A stretch of DNA of 14,959 nucleotides from Planctomycetaceae bacterium (lineage in GTDB: Bacteria > Planctomycetota > Planctomycetia > Planctomycetales > Planctomycetaceae). A model generated the notes under the pieces. It did not search any database. It was not told the DNA's origin and saw nothing but the letters and a program-made list of their open reading frames with translations. The first letter of the stretch is position 1. Every line of letters begins with the position of its first letter. This document shows positions 1-6,302 of this stretch, piece after piece. The stretch covers positions 447-15,405 of the forward strand of contig DOCI01000248.1 of the NCBI GenBank assembly GCA_003503535.1, in the 5' to 3' direction. The translations under genes were made by a program, and so were the position numbers.

Positions 1-161
1 GAGGCCCCTATGCGAAATTCACAGTGCATGACTCGCCCATCTGGCATGTTTAGCAATAAGTACGGAGTTACGCCAAAAACATCTGAATAAAACGTGACAG
101 CTCTCGTGGCGTCGGTGATGGAGAGATAAGGGACAAACTCGCACTTTTGTAATGAAGGCAT
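1..161 (-). CDS. VOC/glyoxalase-family protein (N-terminal part, cut by window edge)
   Basis: Reading the minus strand from an ATG at 161 gives 53 residues that stay open to the left edge, so only the N-terminus is present. The protein begins MPSLQKCEFVPYLSITDATR and continues with FYSDVFGVTPYLLL and MPDGRVMHCEF. This is the usual opening of vicinal-oxygen-chelate proteins of the glyoxalase/PhnB-like type: a first beta strand, a 'DA..A..FY...FG' helix, and a second strand ending in an H.E/F motif. VOC proteins bind a divalent metal and act as isomerases, dioxygenases or drug-binding proteins. The substrate cannot be told from this fragment. No clear Shine-Dalgarno sequence precedes the ATG, and no upstream in-frame ATG was seen. 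The family call is fairly sure; the function is open. Confidence 0.75.
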   Translation of the reverse strand, partial: MPSLQKCEFVPYLSITDATRAVTFYSDVFGVTPYLLLNMPDGRVMHCEFRIGA

Positions 162-450
162 ATCGCTGTTGACAATCGGGTTATCAGATGTGAGGTTGGT
201 GTGACACGAAAAAATAGACAGACATCGCCTTCCGTCCCTTCATGTTTGACATTTCGCATAATACATGCTGATCGATTATTTATCGATGGTGCAATGCGGC
301 TGGGTCGATGACATCGACAGGATGCAATCATCATGTGTGCCATTTTGTGATCAAAGCAGACTTAGTAACTGATAAGCTGCATTGTGCCTGCCTAATTGCT
401 CCGCATCCCGAACGACTCTGCCTGATCCCCCTGCGATTACTCCTGGCTGC
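162..450. other. Intergenic region with palindromic words
   Basis: These 289 bases lie between the start of the VOC gene and the end of the FMN reductase gene, both on the minus strand, so they should contain the VOC promoter. I see no convincing gene here. Two small symmetric words are visible: ATCGAT-tattt-ATCGAT at 271-287, and a palindrome with 7-base arms at 304-318 (GTCGATG-a-CATCGAC). Either could be an operator, but short symmetric words occur by chance. Confidence 0.4.
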
Positions 451-978
451 TTATGGATTTTCGCGCAAAGCGGACGAGATGCGGATCATGGTGTGGCCGA
501 GTTCGGAAATGCGTTGTTCGACGCCTTCATCGGAAATGCGGGTTTCGTCAAAATCATTGCCTGTGGCATAAACGAACTTCGGCAAAATCAAACAGCGAAA
601 ATCGAGCATCAGGCTGTTGGCCAGTCCCATGATGGACATGTAGCTTCCGGTGCCTCCAGCCGCACAGAGAAAGCCGATGACTTTCTCCTGCCAGTTCTGG
701 CCTGTCAATTCGATCAGATTTTTGAGAGCCGCATTTACGCCGTAGTTGTAAATCGGACAGGCGATCAGAATCCCCTCGGCTTCGATGATTTTCTTCGACA
801 ATGTCGCCACATGCGGATCGGCGTACGCACCCTCGGCATCGCAAAAAGGGAGAGGGAAATCGCGCAGGTTGATCAGTTCGACCTCCCGTCCCAATGAATG
901 CAGACTCCGCTCTGCGGCTTCTGCCAGGAGTCGGCTTTTACTGGTCGATTTTAAACTGCAGGCGATAACGAGATACAT
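451..978 (-). CDS. NAD(P)H-dependent FMN reductase (flavodoxin-like)
   Basis: This 175-residue protein matches the NADPH-dependent FMN reductase family in length and motifs. Residues 5-18 ([14 protein letters not shown]) form the FMN-phosphate loop after the first beta strand. Residues 75-90 ([16 protein letters not shown]) are the family's conserved P.YN......LKN..D/E segment, which contacts the flavin and the dimer partner. A glycine-rich stretch (AAGGTGSY, about 106-113) corresponds to the second flavin-binding loop. Such enzymes are cytosolic dimers that pass electrons from NAD(P)H through FMN to quinones, azo compounds, chromate or free flavin. The natural acceptor is not visible. The gene starts with ATG at 978 without a strong Shine-Dalgarno sequence and ends with TAA at 451-453. 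It seems to be transcribed alone. Confidence 0.87.
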   Translation of the reverse strand: MYLVIACSLKSTSKSRLLAEAAERSLHSLGREVELINLRDFPLPFCDAEGAYADPHVATLSKKIIEAEGILIACPIYNYGVNAALKNLIELTGQNWQEKVIGFLCAAGGTGSYMSIMGLANSLMLDFRCLILPKFVYATGNDFDETRISDEGVEQRISELGHTMIRISSALRENP

Positions 979-1169
979 GAGGAATCCGGAATATTTGGAA
1001 TGCGGAAGTTGAAAAGCGGAAAGCCGGTGGCATGACCAGCATTCCCGATTGATTTTATGCAGTTAAGGGAGTGGTCTCAAGTTAGGCATTTGTCTATCTC
1101 CCGGGAAGGACTGTCAATGAGCGCACCAGATCGGCTTAAGTTGAACAGGAATGAACGGTTTGGAATGCG

Positions 1170-1547
1170 ATGTGGATTGAATTGATGGTGATGACGATTG
1201 AACAGGCGGGTGAATTTTTGGCGAATCATGGGTTGGCCATTTTTCTTGTGGTCGGTGCATTTCTGGTGATTGTTTACGGGTTGTGGAAGCCGCCTTCGTG
1301 GATTCATGGGCCGTTTGAATCGTGGATCTCGAAAAAGCTGGAAGCCATCGAACGAGAAGCTCGGGCTCAGGAAATGATTGCCAATTCGACGAAAGCCATT
1401 TCGCAGACTGCAGAAGAAATCCGTGAGGCGATCCGTGCACAGGATCGGGATCTGGAAGAAATTTGTCTGAGTAGCCGAAAGTCGTCGGCCTGGTTTGATG
1501 CGTGGGGAGAGATCGCCAAGGAGATGTTTCAACGACACATCAACTGA
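1170..1547 (+). CDS. Small one-TM protein with coiled-coil tail, unknown family
   Basis: I do not recognise the family. The 125-residue protein has one hydrophobic segment at about residues 22-40 (GLAIFLVVGAFLVIVYGLW). A charged heptad-like region follows at about 53-95 (KKLEAIEREARAQE... TAEEIREAIRAQDRDLEE), likely a coiled coil. The end is amphipathic. Predicted topology is a single membrane anchor with a soluble helical tail. The start is uncertain: ATGs at 1170, 1185 and 1191 are in frame, and only a weak GGA precedes 1170. It is the first of five plus-strand genes. A hairpin repeat separates it from the next, so it may be transcribed separately. The topology resembles an i-spanin, but that is an analogy and not a homology call. 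Confidence 0.7.
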   Translation: MWIELMVMTIEQAGEFLANHGLAIFLVVGAFLVIVYGLWKPPSWIHGPFESWISKKLEAIEREARAQEMIANSTKAISQTAEEIREAIRAQDRDLEEICLSSRKSSAWFDAWGEIAKEMFQRHIN

Positions 1548-1560
1548 AGAATTGTGCGAT

Positions 1561-1657
1561 GGGTGGCTGGTGTCGTAGCGCAGCGAAGCCCCCAGATGTT
1601 TAAGCGTGGTCGTGTGTGATCGCCACACCCCTCACTGCGTTCTGGGCGTGCCACCAG
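1561..1657. repeat. Imperfect hairpin repeat, copy A
   Basis: This intergenic element begins GGGTGGC and ends GCCACC, with an imperfect internal inverted repeat. Its first 33 bases match the left half of the element at 13333-13417 at about 25 positions, including the shared words GGGTGGC, CGCAG and GAAGCCCCC. The two are therefore copies of one dispersed family. The right half is more diverged than in the other copy. It sits between the first and second genes of the small-protein cassette. It could be a REP- or MITE-like element, or could give an RNA hairpin between the two genes. Confidence 0.65.
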
Positions 1658-1690
1658 TTTGAGTAAGAGTGAGATTTGAATTTTTTAGTA

Positions 1691-1696
1691 AAGGAG
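1691..1696 (+). promoter_or_regulatory. Shine-Dalgarno site for the holin-like gene
   Basis: AAGGAG lies 7 bases before the ATG at 1704. It is the clearest ribosome-binding site in the cassette and supports the chosen start and the reality of this 77-residue gene. Confidence 0.75.
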
Positions 1697-1703
1697 AAAA
1701 GAG

Positions 1704-1937
1704 ATGATGTTTGCCAAAGGTGAGTCGAGAGCGTTTGAACTCGACAAAGCGGATTTGTGGAACCTGCTGGTGACGGCTGGATTGTCGGCAGTGGTTGTGT
1801 TTGTCGGAAATCTTTCGGAATTGCTGCCGAGCCTCGACACGGATAACGGAGCGATTTCCCTGATACTGACCGGCATCATTGGCCCGGCCCTGGTGACCTT
1901 GAAAGATTGGCTGACTGACTATGCCGAGCGTTATTAA
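1704..1937 (+). CDS. Holin-like small membrane protein
   Basis: This 77-residue protein has a charged amphipathic N-terminus (FAKGESRAFELDKADL), one TM segment at about 21-40 (LLVTAGLSAVVVFVGNLSELL), a short polar turn, a second TM at about 50-66 (AISLILTGIIGPALVTL), and an acidic-basic tail KDWLTDYAERY. Size, two-TM layout and the 'LDKADL...' entry into TM1 recall small phage holins and related pore proteins. No diagnostic motif proves it. It has a strong ribosome-binding site, and the next gene begins 17 bases before its end, which suggests translational coupling. A small membrane protein of other function is the main alternative. Confidence 0.7.
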   Translation: MMFAKGESRAFELDKADLWNLLVTAGLSAVVVFVGNLSELLPSLDTDNGAISLILTGIIGPALVTLKDWLTDYAERY

Positions 1938-2169
1938 GTTATTTGGTTGTTACGGATTCGGTGGCATATGCGTGCTGTTCGGAATCTGTTTTGAGCGAGC
2001 AGAATGGCATTGGCTGACTGTTTCTTATGGACTGCTGACGATCTTGCTGCCATTGGTCTGTTGGCTAAGTACTACGCTGATCAGCCTGCTGAGTTCGCAG
2101 TGGAAATCTCTGCTCGATCAACTAATTGCACAACATCTTCAGAACCAGAATTGGGAGGGGCATCGATGA
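1921..2169 (+). CDS. Small two-TM membrane protein, unknown family
   Basis: The 82-residue protein has two hydrophobic stretches: about residues 5-24 (IKLFGCYGFGGICVLFGICF) and about 31-58 (WLTVSYGLLTILLPLVCWLS and following residues). A soluble amphipathic tail at about 59-82 (QWKSLLDQLIAQHLQNQNW) follows. I do not recognise the family. The ATG at 1921 overlaps the previous gene by 17 bases and has no strong Shine-Dalgarno sequence, so it probably depends on coupled translation. Its TGA overlaps the ATG of the following lipoprotein gene (ATGA). The tight packing on both sides is the best evidence that it is a real gene. It could be a second pore component or an accessory to the holin-like protein. 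Confidence 0.65.
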   Translation: MPSVIKLFGCYGFGGICVLFGICFERAEWHWLTVSYGLLTILLPLVCWLSTTLISLLSSQWKSLLDQLIAQHLQNQNWEGHR

Positions 2170-2531
2170 GATTGATTGGAATTGGCATGCTGGTTTTGGT
2201 CCTGGGATGCCTGCCAGCAGGTAATGGGCATCCGGCAGATGGAGAACATCGAGATGATCCGAACACATCTGCAGAAACGGCTATCGAACGTGTGCTGAAA
2301 AACTATGACGAAGGATTGAAAGCGTTGTTCCTGGAAGTGGCTGAAAAATTGGAAACGGGTGAACTGTCGACCGAGATGGAAACCAATCTTTTCTTACAGC
2401 AACAGTCGAAAGCCATTCGGGAACACGCTTTCATGATTTTGAATCGCGATGCGGCTGAGATCGGAGGAGAGAAGTGGAGTCCGCAGGTGGCGGCTGAGTA
2501 TTGGCGTAAGCAGGGGATGGGTGGCCAGTGA
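2166..2531 (+). CDS. Small predicted lipoprotein, unknown family
   Basis: The frame is open further upstream, but the ATG at 2166 is preferred. It has GGAGG at 2154-2158 seven bases before it, it overlaps the preceding stop as ATGA, and it creates a lipoprotein signal. The 121-residue product starts MRLIGIGMLVLVLGC, a hydrophobic signal with a V-L-G-C lipobox (Cys15). A low-complexity polar linker follows (about 16-36), then a helical domain rich in charged residues at about 37-105, and a WSPQVAAEYWRKQG tail. I recognise no family. It is probably anchored in a membrane by lipid at Cys15. Within the cassette its topology is what an outer-membrane spanin partner would need, which is only an analogy. 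Confidence 0.72.
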   Translation: MRLIGIGMLVLVLGCLPAGNGHPADGEHRDDPNTSAETAIERVLKNYDEGLKALFLEVAEKLETGELSTEMETNLFLQQQSKAIREHAFMILNRDAAEIGGEKWSPQVAAEYWRKQGMGGQ

Positions 2532-2560
2532 TGAGAGGCCAGTGGCTAGTGTGGTTAGAA
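2521..2560. repeat. Short 'GGCCAGTG' word repeat between genes
   Basis: GGCCAGTG occurs at the end of the lipoprotein gene (2523-2530) and again at 2537-2544, followed by the variant GGCTAGTG at 2543-2550. This is low-complexity intergenic text. It separates the lipoprotein gene from the peptidase gene and shows no gene or hairpin of note. Confidence 0.4.
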
Positions 2561-2579
2561 ATGAAAAGGATAACAGAGA

Positions 2580-3371
2580 GTGACAGAATCAAAAGGGCGG
2601 GCAAAAGGTTGGCGGAATGATCTTGAGGATCAGACGTTTTTGTACGGGGCGGCTGTGAAGTTTTCGTATTTGAAAGCCGCGGAGTTGCCGGAGAAGGTGG
2701 ATCCGCGAGGGAAGATTGAGGTGAAAGATCAGGGGCAGGTAGGTGCTTGTTCCGGTTTCTCACGATCCTATTGTATGGAGGCTCTTTCCAATGGAATCGG
2801 CGGTCAGGGAATTTCGTTCTCGCCGATGTTCAGCTATCTGACCGGACAGAAGACTGACAATCTCCTGGGAAGCGATACAGGAGCGACGATCAGCGGCGGT
2901 ATCAAGGCTTCCCGACAATATGGGAATTGTCCAGATCATCTGTTTCCTTTTCCTGGACGATATACATCCACGATTCCCGAGGCTTGCTGGGAGCCTGCTG
3001 AGCAGCACCAGTTGTTAGCGCATACGCCTGTGAACTCCGCTGAAGAATGTCGACTGGCGATTGGATCTGGATATCCGATATATCTGGGAATCCTGTGGGA
3101 TCAGTCGATGGATAAGCCTGTGTTGGATACGTATCGCGTACGGAATAACGGAGGCGGGCATGCGATTTGTCTTCTGGGATATGAGGGAGATTACTTCTAC
3201 ATGCTCAATAGCTGGTCTGATCGATGGGGTGATCGCGGCTGGGCGAAATGGCATGTTCGCGCGGTGGAGTCGATGATTGCCTCGCGATATTCGGAGTTCT
3301 TTGCTGTCTCGGAAATTGAACAACCGGAACCTCGTTCCTGGAAGTATGACACCATGCAAATACTGGGTTAA
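2580..3371 (+). CDS. Papain-like (C1) cysteine peptidase, no signal peptide
   Basis: This 263-residue protein carries the full papain catalytic set. The oxyanion Gln51 and nucleophile Cys57 lie in VKDQGQVGACSGFS, with the same six-residue spacing as papain. The catalytic His194 lies in GGGHAICLLGY and Asn210 in LNSWSDRWGDRGWAKW. It corresponds to the mature C1 domain only: there is no I29-type inhibitory propeptide and no hydrophobic signal, so it should be made active in the cytoplasm unless exported another way. The GTG start at 2580 has AAAGGA at 2565-2570. No in-frame ATG is better placed, because the nearby ATG at 2561 opens a short other frame. It is the last gene of the small membrane-protein cassette, 48 bases after the lipoprotein gene. 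C1 peptidases hydrolyse protein or peptide bonds; the target here is unknown. Confidence 0.88.
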   Translation: MTESKGRAKGWRNDLEDQTFLYGAAVKFSYLKAAELPEKVDPRGKIEVKDQGQVGACSGFSRSYCMEALSNGIGGQGISFSPMFSYLTGQKTDNLLGSDTGATISGGIKASRQYGNCPDHLFPFPGRYTSTIPEACWEPAEQHQLLAHTPVNSAEECRLAIGSGYPIYLGILWDQSMDKPVLDTYRVRNNGGGHAICLLGYEGDYFYMLNSWSDRWGDRGWAKWHVRAVESMIASRYSEFFAVSEIEQPEPRSWKYDTMQILG

Positions 3372-3491
3372 ACACGATTCGACATTGCTGTCAGAATTGC
3401 CAGAATGGAGATGAAATGTCATGCTCAGATGTGTGTACAGCTTTTAATACTGAATAGCAGAGCTTGAGTATCATCAGGCGAAGGAGTCATC

Positions 3492-4952
3492 GTGACAAGA
3501 ATCAACTTCAGACGGACGACCTTTTGTATCCTGACATCTCTATTGGTTGTATCATCCGCTTCATGGATGCAGGCTGCAGAGAAACCGAATGTCTTGTTCA
3601 TTGCGGTTGATGATTTGCGAGTTGAGTTGGGATGTTATGGCGATACTGTCGTGAAATCCCCCAATATCGACAAGCTGGCCAGTCGGGGGCTTTTGTTTGA
3701 ACGGGCTTATTGTCAGCAGGCGGTTTGCAATCCGTCTCGCGCTTCAATGTTGACTGGGTTGGGACTCGACACCTTGCAGATTCACGATTTGCCTACTCAT
3801 TTTCGGGAACGGGTTCCCGATGTAGTGACGTTGCCGCAACATTTTATGCAATCCGGATATGAAACGCGGGACATTGGCAAGATTTTTCACAACTGGAGAC
3901 AGGATGACTATAAGGGAGATCCTGCCTCCTGGTCTGTACCCGCGGTGATGCATTTTAATTCCCATGGCAATGACAAGCCGCTCGTCGAGGGGAAGTTGCC
4001 CAGGAATCTATCCGAGGTGCCCCGAACAGAAATGATGGATGTCCCGGATGAAGCTTACTTTGATGGCCGCATCGCTCAGTTAGCGGTCGAGGCAATGAAC
4101 GAGGTGAAGGACGAGCCATTTTTTCTGGCGGTTGGATTCTGGAAACCTCATGCGCCGTTCAATCCGCCGAAGAAATACTGGGATCTTTATGAACGGAGTG
4201 AGATTGAACTGGCGATGAATCGAGATCAACCGGCAAACGTGCCAGGTATTGCCATGCACGATGGTCGGGAAATTCTCAGAGGCTTCAAAGATCGTCCCGA
4301 CGGGCGACCGACTCTGGAAGAGGAGCGAGCCTTGCGGCATGGATATTATGCGGCGACCAGTTTTGTCGATGCACAAATTGGAAAAGTGCTCGATGAATTG
4401 GATCGTCTCAAATTGAGGGAGAGTACAATTGTCGTATTCTGGTCCGATCACGGATTTCATCTGGGCGAGAAAACACTCTGGGCGAAGACATCCAATTTCG
4501 AACTCGATGCCCGTGTGCCGATGATTATTTCTCTTCCTGGGCAAACCGAGGCACTGCGAACGTCAGCGATTGTCGAGTTGCTGGATGTCTATCCGACACT
4601 TGTCGATCTGTGCGGACTGGAACAACCTGCCAGCGGTCTGGAAGGTGTGAGCTTACGACCTTTATTTGAGGATCCTGCAGGAAGCGTTCAAGCTGCCGCT
4701 TTGACGCAGCATTGTCGACCGGCTTATCCGAAACCGGGTGAAGCCCCAGAGGCGATGGGATATTCGATTCGGACTCCTCGCTTCCGTTATACCGAATGGC
4801 GAGACTATGAAGATGGTTCCGTGATCGCGACTGAATTGTACGATCACGAGAATGATCCGCAGGAAATGAAGAATGTCATTGGCTCGAAACCTGGGAAGCG
4901 GGAGCAACCGAAATTGCGGGCTTTACTTGATCAAACCAGATCGCGTCACTAA
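3492..4952 (+). CDS. Secreted sulfatase, iduronate-2-sulfatase-like
   Basis: The 486-residue protein has the type I sulfatase active site CNPSRASMLTG. Cys79 should be converted to formylglycine, with Arg83 in the C-x-P-S-R motif. Metal ligands are Asp40-Asp41 (AVDD) and Asp319-His320 (WSDHGFHLGEK). The HGFHLGEKTLWAKTSNFE segment and total length fit iduronate-2-sulfatase-like enzymes rather than classic arylsulfatases. An N-terminal signal (FCILTSLLVVSSASWMQA) suggests export and cleavage near residue 28. Such enzymes remove 2-O-sulfate esters from sulfated polysaccharides in the periplasm or outside the cell. The true sugar is not predictable here. It starts at GTG 3492 with AAGGAG at 3481-3486. 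It lies 120 bases after the peptidase gene and may be a separate unit. No sulfatase-maturing enzyme is in the window. Confidence 0.93.
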   Translation: MTRINFRRTTFCILTSLLVVSSASWMQAAEKPNVLFIAVDDLRVELGCYGDTVVKSPNIDKLASRGLLFERAYCQQAVCNPSRASMLTGLGLDTLQIHDLPTHFRERVPDVVTLPQHFMQSGYETRDIGKIFHNWRQDDYKGDPASWSVPAVMHFNSHGNDKPLVEGKLPRNLSEVPRTEMMDVPDEAYFDGRIAQLAVEAMNEVKDEPFFLAVGFWKPHAPFNPPKKYWDLYERSEIELAMNRDQPANVPGIAMHDGREILRGFKDRPDGRPTLEEERALRHGYYAATSFVDAQIGKVLDELDRLKLRESTIVVFWSDHGFHLGEKTLWAKTSNFELDARVPMIISLPGQTEALRTSAIVELLDVYPTLVDLCGLEQPASGLEGVSLRPLFEDPAGSVQAAALTQHCRPAYPKPGEAPEAMGYSIRTPRFRYTEWRDYEDGSVIATELYDHENDPQEMKNVIGSKPGKREQPKLRALLDQTRSRH

Positions 4953-4988
4953 GAGAAAACCATGCAATCAATGCAGTGTTGACTGCTA

Positions 4989-5004
4989 CCGACAGCAGTG
5001 TCGG
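4989..5004. terminator. Small hairpin between convergent genes
   Basis: CCGACA-GCAG-TGTCGG is a perfect 6-base GC-rich stem with a 4-base loop, 37 bases after the sulfatase stop and 37 bases beyond the end of the FHA-EAL gene on the other strand. An alternative stem (ACTGCT/AGCAGT, 4982-4999) overlaps it. No T-run follows on either strand, so intrinsic termination is not certain. Confidence 0.3.
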
Positions 5005-5040
5005 CCAGGACGCCACCGGTTTGCTTAAGATTCCTTCGAT

Positions 5041-6177
5041 TTATTGAATTGTTGAATCCGGTATCATTTCCAATGGAGCAGGGCGACCAAAGTAGTATCC
5101 CTGGAAGAGTTGAAAGCCCATTTCGCGGCAGACTTCGCTGTCTTCGCCATTATCAATACCTTCAGCGAGTGTAATGATATTGTTCTCATGACAGACGTTA
5201 ACAAGAGATTGCACCATTGCTCGGTGTTGTGTGGATGCTGTTGCAAGTCCGTCGACAATTGTGCGATCGAATTTGACGATATTTGGTGGAACTTCTGTCA
5301 ATTCTTTTAGTCGAGACTGCCCCGCTCCAAAATCATCGTAGGCGATTTCGATGTCTAAATCCTTCAATCGTGCCTGAAACTCTCGGATTGTTGCCAAGTC
5401 GGGAACAGCTGCTTCATGGATTTCGAGAACGATGCTCCAATCCCCAACCCATGAGCGTAAATTCGACAGTGAGTTAATCAATTTCTGCCCGAGTTGTTCA
5501 TTCGGATGAGTATTCAGAAAAAGACGTTTGGCGGGATGTTGTGGCGCAATTGCCATCGCTGCTTTGTAACGAGCGGCATCGCTTAATCGTTCTGCGAGCC
5601 CGAGTCGGGAAGCGATTTCGAACAACATGATTGGCGATTCGAAGCCAGCAATATGGCATCTCAACAAAGCTTCGACCCCGTATAACGAATCCCCTACAGC
5701 AGTGACAATCGGCTGGAAGACCATGCGGAATTGCTGCTCCTGGACGACCTGATTCATCTTCGAGATCTGCCAACCAGTTTCAGGTTCATCAAAGACAATC
5801 GTCTGGTCGTTACGTTGCTCCTGATGGCGTCCCAGTTGGAATTCCATATCGGCAAATTGCAGATAATCGCTTGCAGCCAATGGGGTATCGACAATGATAC
5901 GATTCCCGTTGACGAACGTTCCATTCGTGCTGTTCATATCGCGAACAAAGATTTTATCGCCGACGATGATCAGTTGTGCGTGCTGTCCCGAGACTTTCTG
6001 GGAGCCAATACTGCAATCGTTGGTGTTACGTCGACCAATCGTGAAAGGAGAACGCGTAATTGCGACGCGGGATGTGCTGGCCTCCGGCTGAAAACAGCCT
6101 TCAAGAAACCAGTCCATGTGCGACTCGTAACTCCCTGAATTTATACCATTCTTTTCCATAATGTCGTTGATAATCAT
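5041..6177 (-). CDS. FHA-EAL protein, predicted c-di-GMP phosphodiesterase
   Basis: The 378-residue cytosolic protein has an FHA domain at about 38-115 and an EAL domain at about 140-372. FHA motifs are TIGRR (Gly48, Arg49), S..H at Ser63/His66 and NSTNGTFVNG (Asn85), which bind phosphothreonine. EAL residues needed to cleave c-di-GMP to pGpG are present: Glu169 (VEALLR), Asn222, Glu252, Asp281-Asp282 (DDFGAG), Lys302, Glu339 and Gln359 (QGYYFG). Their spacing is close to well-studied EAL enzymes. The one deviation is AEGID in place of AEGVE, a conservative change. Activity is therefore expected. The ATG at 6177 has AGAAGG 8 bases upstream (6186-6191). It lies 125 bases after the kinase gene in the same direction, so Thr phosphorylation is a plausible control. 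The linker carries the word QTIVFD (Thr126). No GGDEF domain is present. Confidence 0.92.
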   Translation of the reverse strand: MIINDIMEKNGINSGSYESHMDWFLEGCFQPEASTSRVAITRSPFTIGRRNTNDCSIGSQKVSGQHAQLIIVGDKIFVRDMNSTNGTFVNGNRIIVDTPLAASDYLQFADMEFQLGRHQEQRNDQTIVFDEPETGWQISKMNQVVQEQQFRMVFQPIVTAVGDSLYGVEALLRCHIAGFESPIMLFEIASRLGLAERLSDAARYKAAMAIAPQHPAKRLFLNTHPNEQLGQKLINSLSNLRSWVGDWSIVLEIHEAAVPDLATIREFQARLKDLDIEIAYDDFGAGQSRLKELTEVPPNIVKFDRTIVDGLATASTQHRAMVQSLVNVCHENNIITLAEGIDNGEDSEVCREMGFQLFQGYYFGRPAPLEMIPDSTIQ

Positions 6178-6223
6178 GACTTTTACCTTCTCAGGATTGC
6201 TCCAGGTGTTTGTCGGAAACGTA

Positions 6224-6239
6224 CTTCGTATTTACGAAG
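6224..6239. promoter_or_regulatory. 16-base palindrome upstream of the FHA-EAL gene
   Basis: CTTCGTA-tt-TACGAAG is a perfect palindrome with 7-base arms, 47-62 bases before the FHA-EAL ATG and 64 bases after the kinase stop. Its position fits an operator for a dimeric regulator. As an RNA hairpin it would have a very short loop and no T-run. No regulator gene is visible here to match it. Confidence 0.4.
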
Positions 6240-6302
6240 AGAGCCAACGCAGTGTCTAATTTTCTAAATTTTGATTCGAGGAAATGTTCGCTCTTCCATT
6301 CA

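Noticed and set aside
68..343. 91-codon minus-strand frame near the left edge
   Set aside because: It overlaps the VOC gene in a different frame, and its protein has no family-like features. The VOC reading is clearly the coding one.
1117..1188. 22-codon plus-strand ORF with AAGGA 7 bases before its ATG, overlapping the first cassette gene
   Set aside because: It could be a leader peptide, but it has no recognisable features and short ORFs with a chance ribosome site are common.
1077..1628. 183-codon minus-strand frame over the coiled-coil gene and repeat
   Set aside because: The translation is rich in Arg, His, Ser and Pro, without domains, and is a shadow of the plus-strand gene and repeat.
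2431..2763. 110-codon minus-strand frame with a hydrophobic stretch
   Set aside because: It covers the GGCCAGTG word repeat and the ends of two clear plus-strand genes. The hydrophobicity comes from the antisense of charged codons.
5731..6138. 135-codon plus-strand frame opposite the FHA domain
   Set aside because: It is antisense to a domain with unmistakable FHA motifs and has no features of its own.
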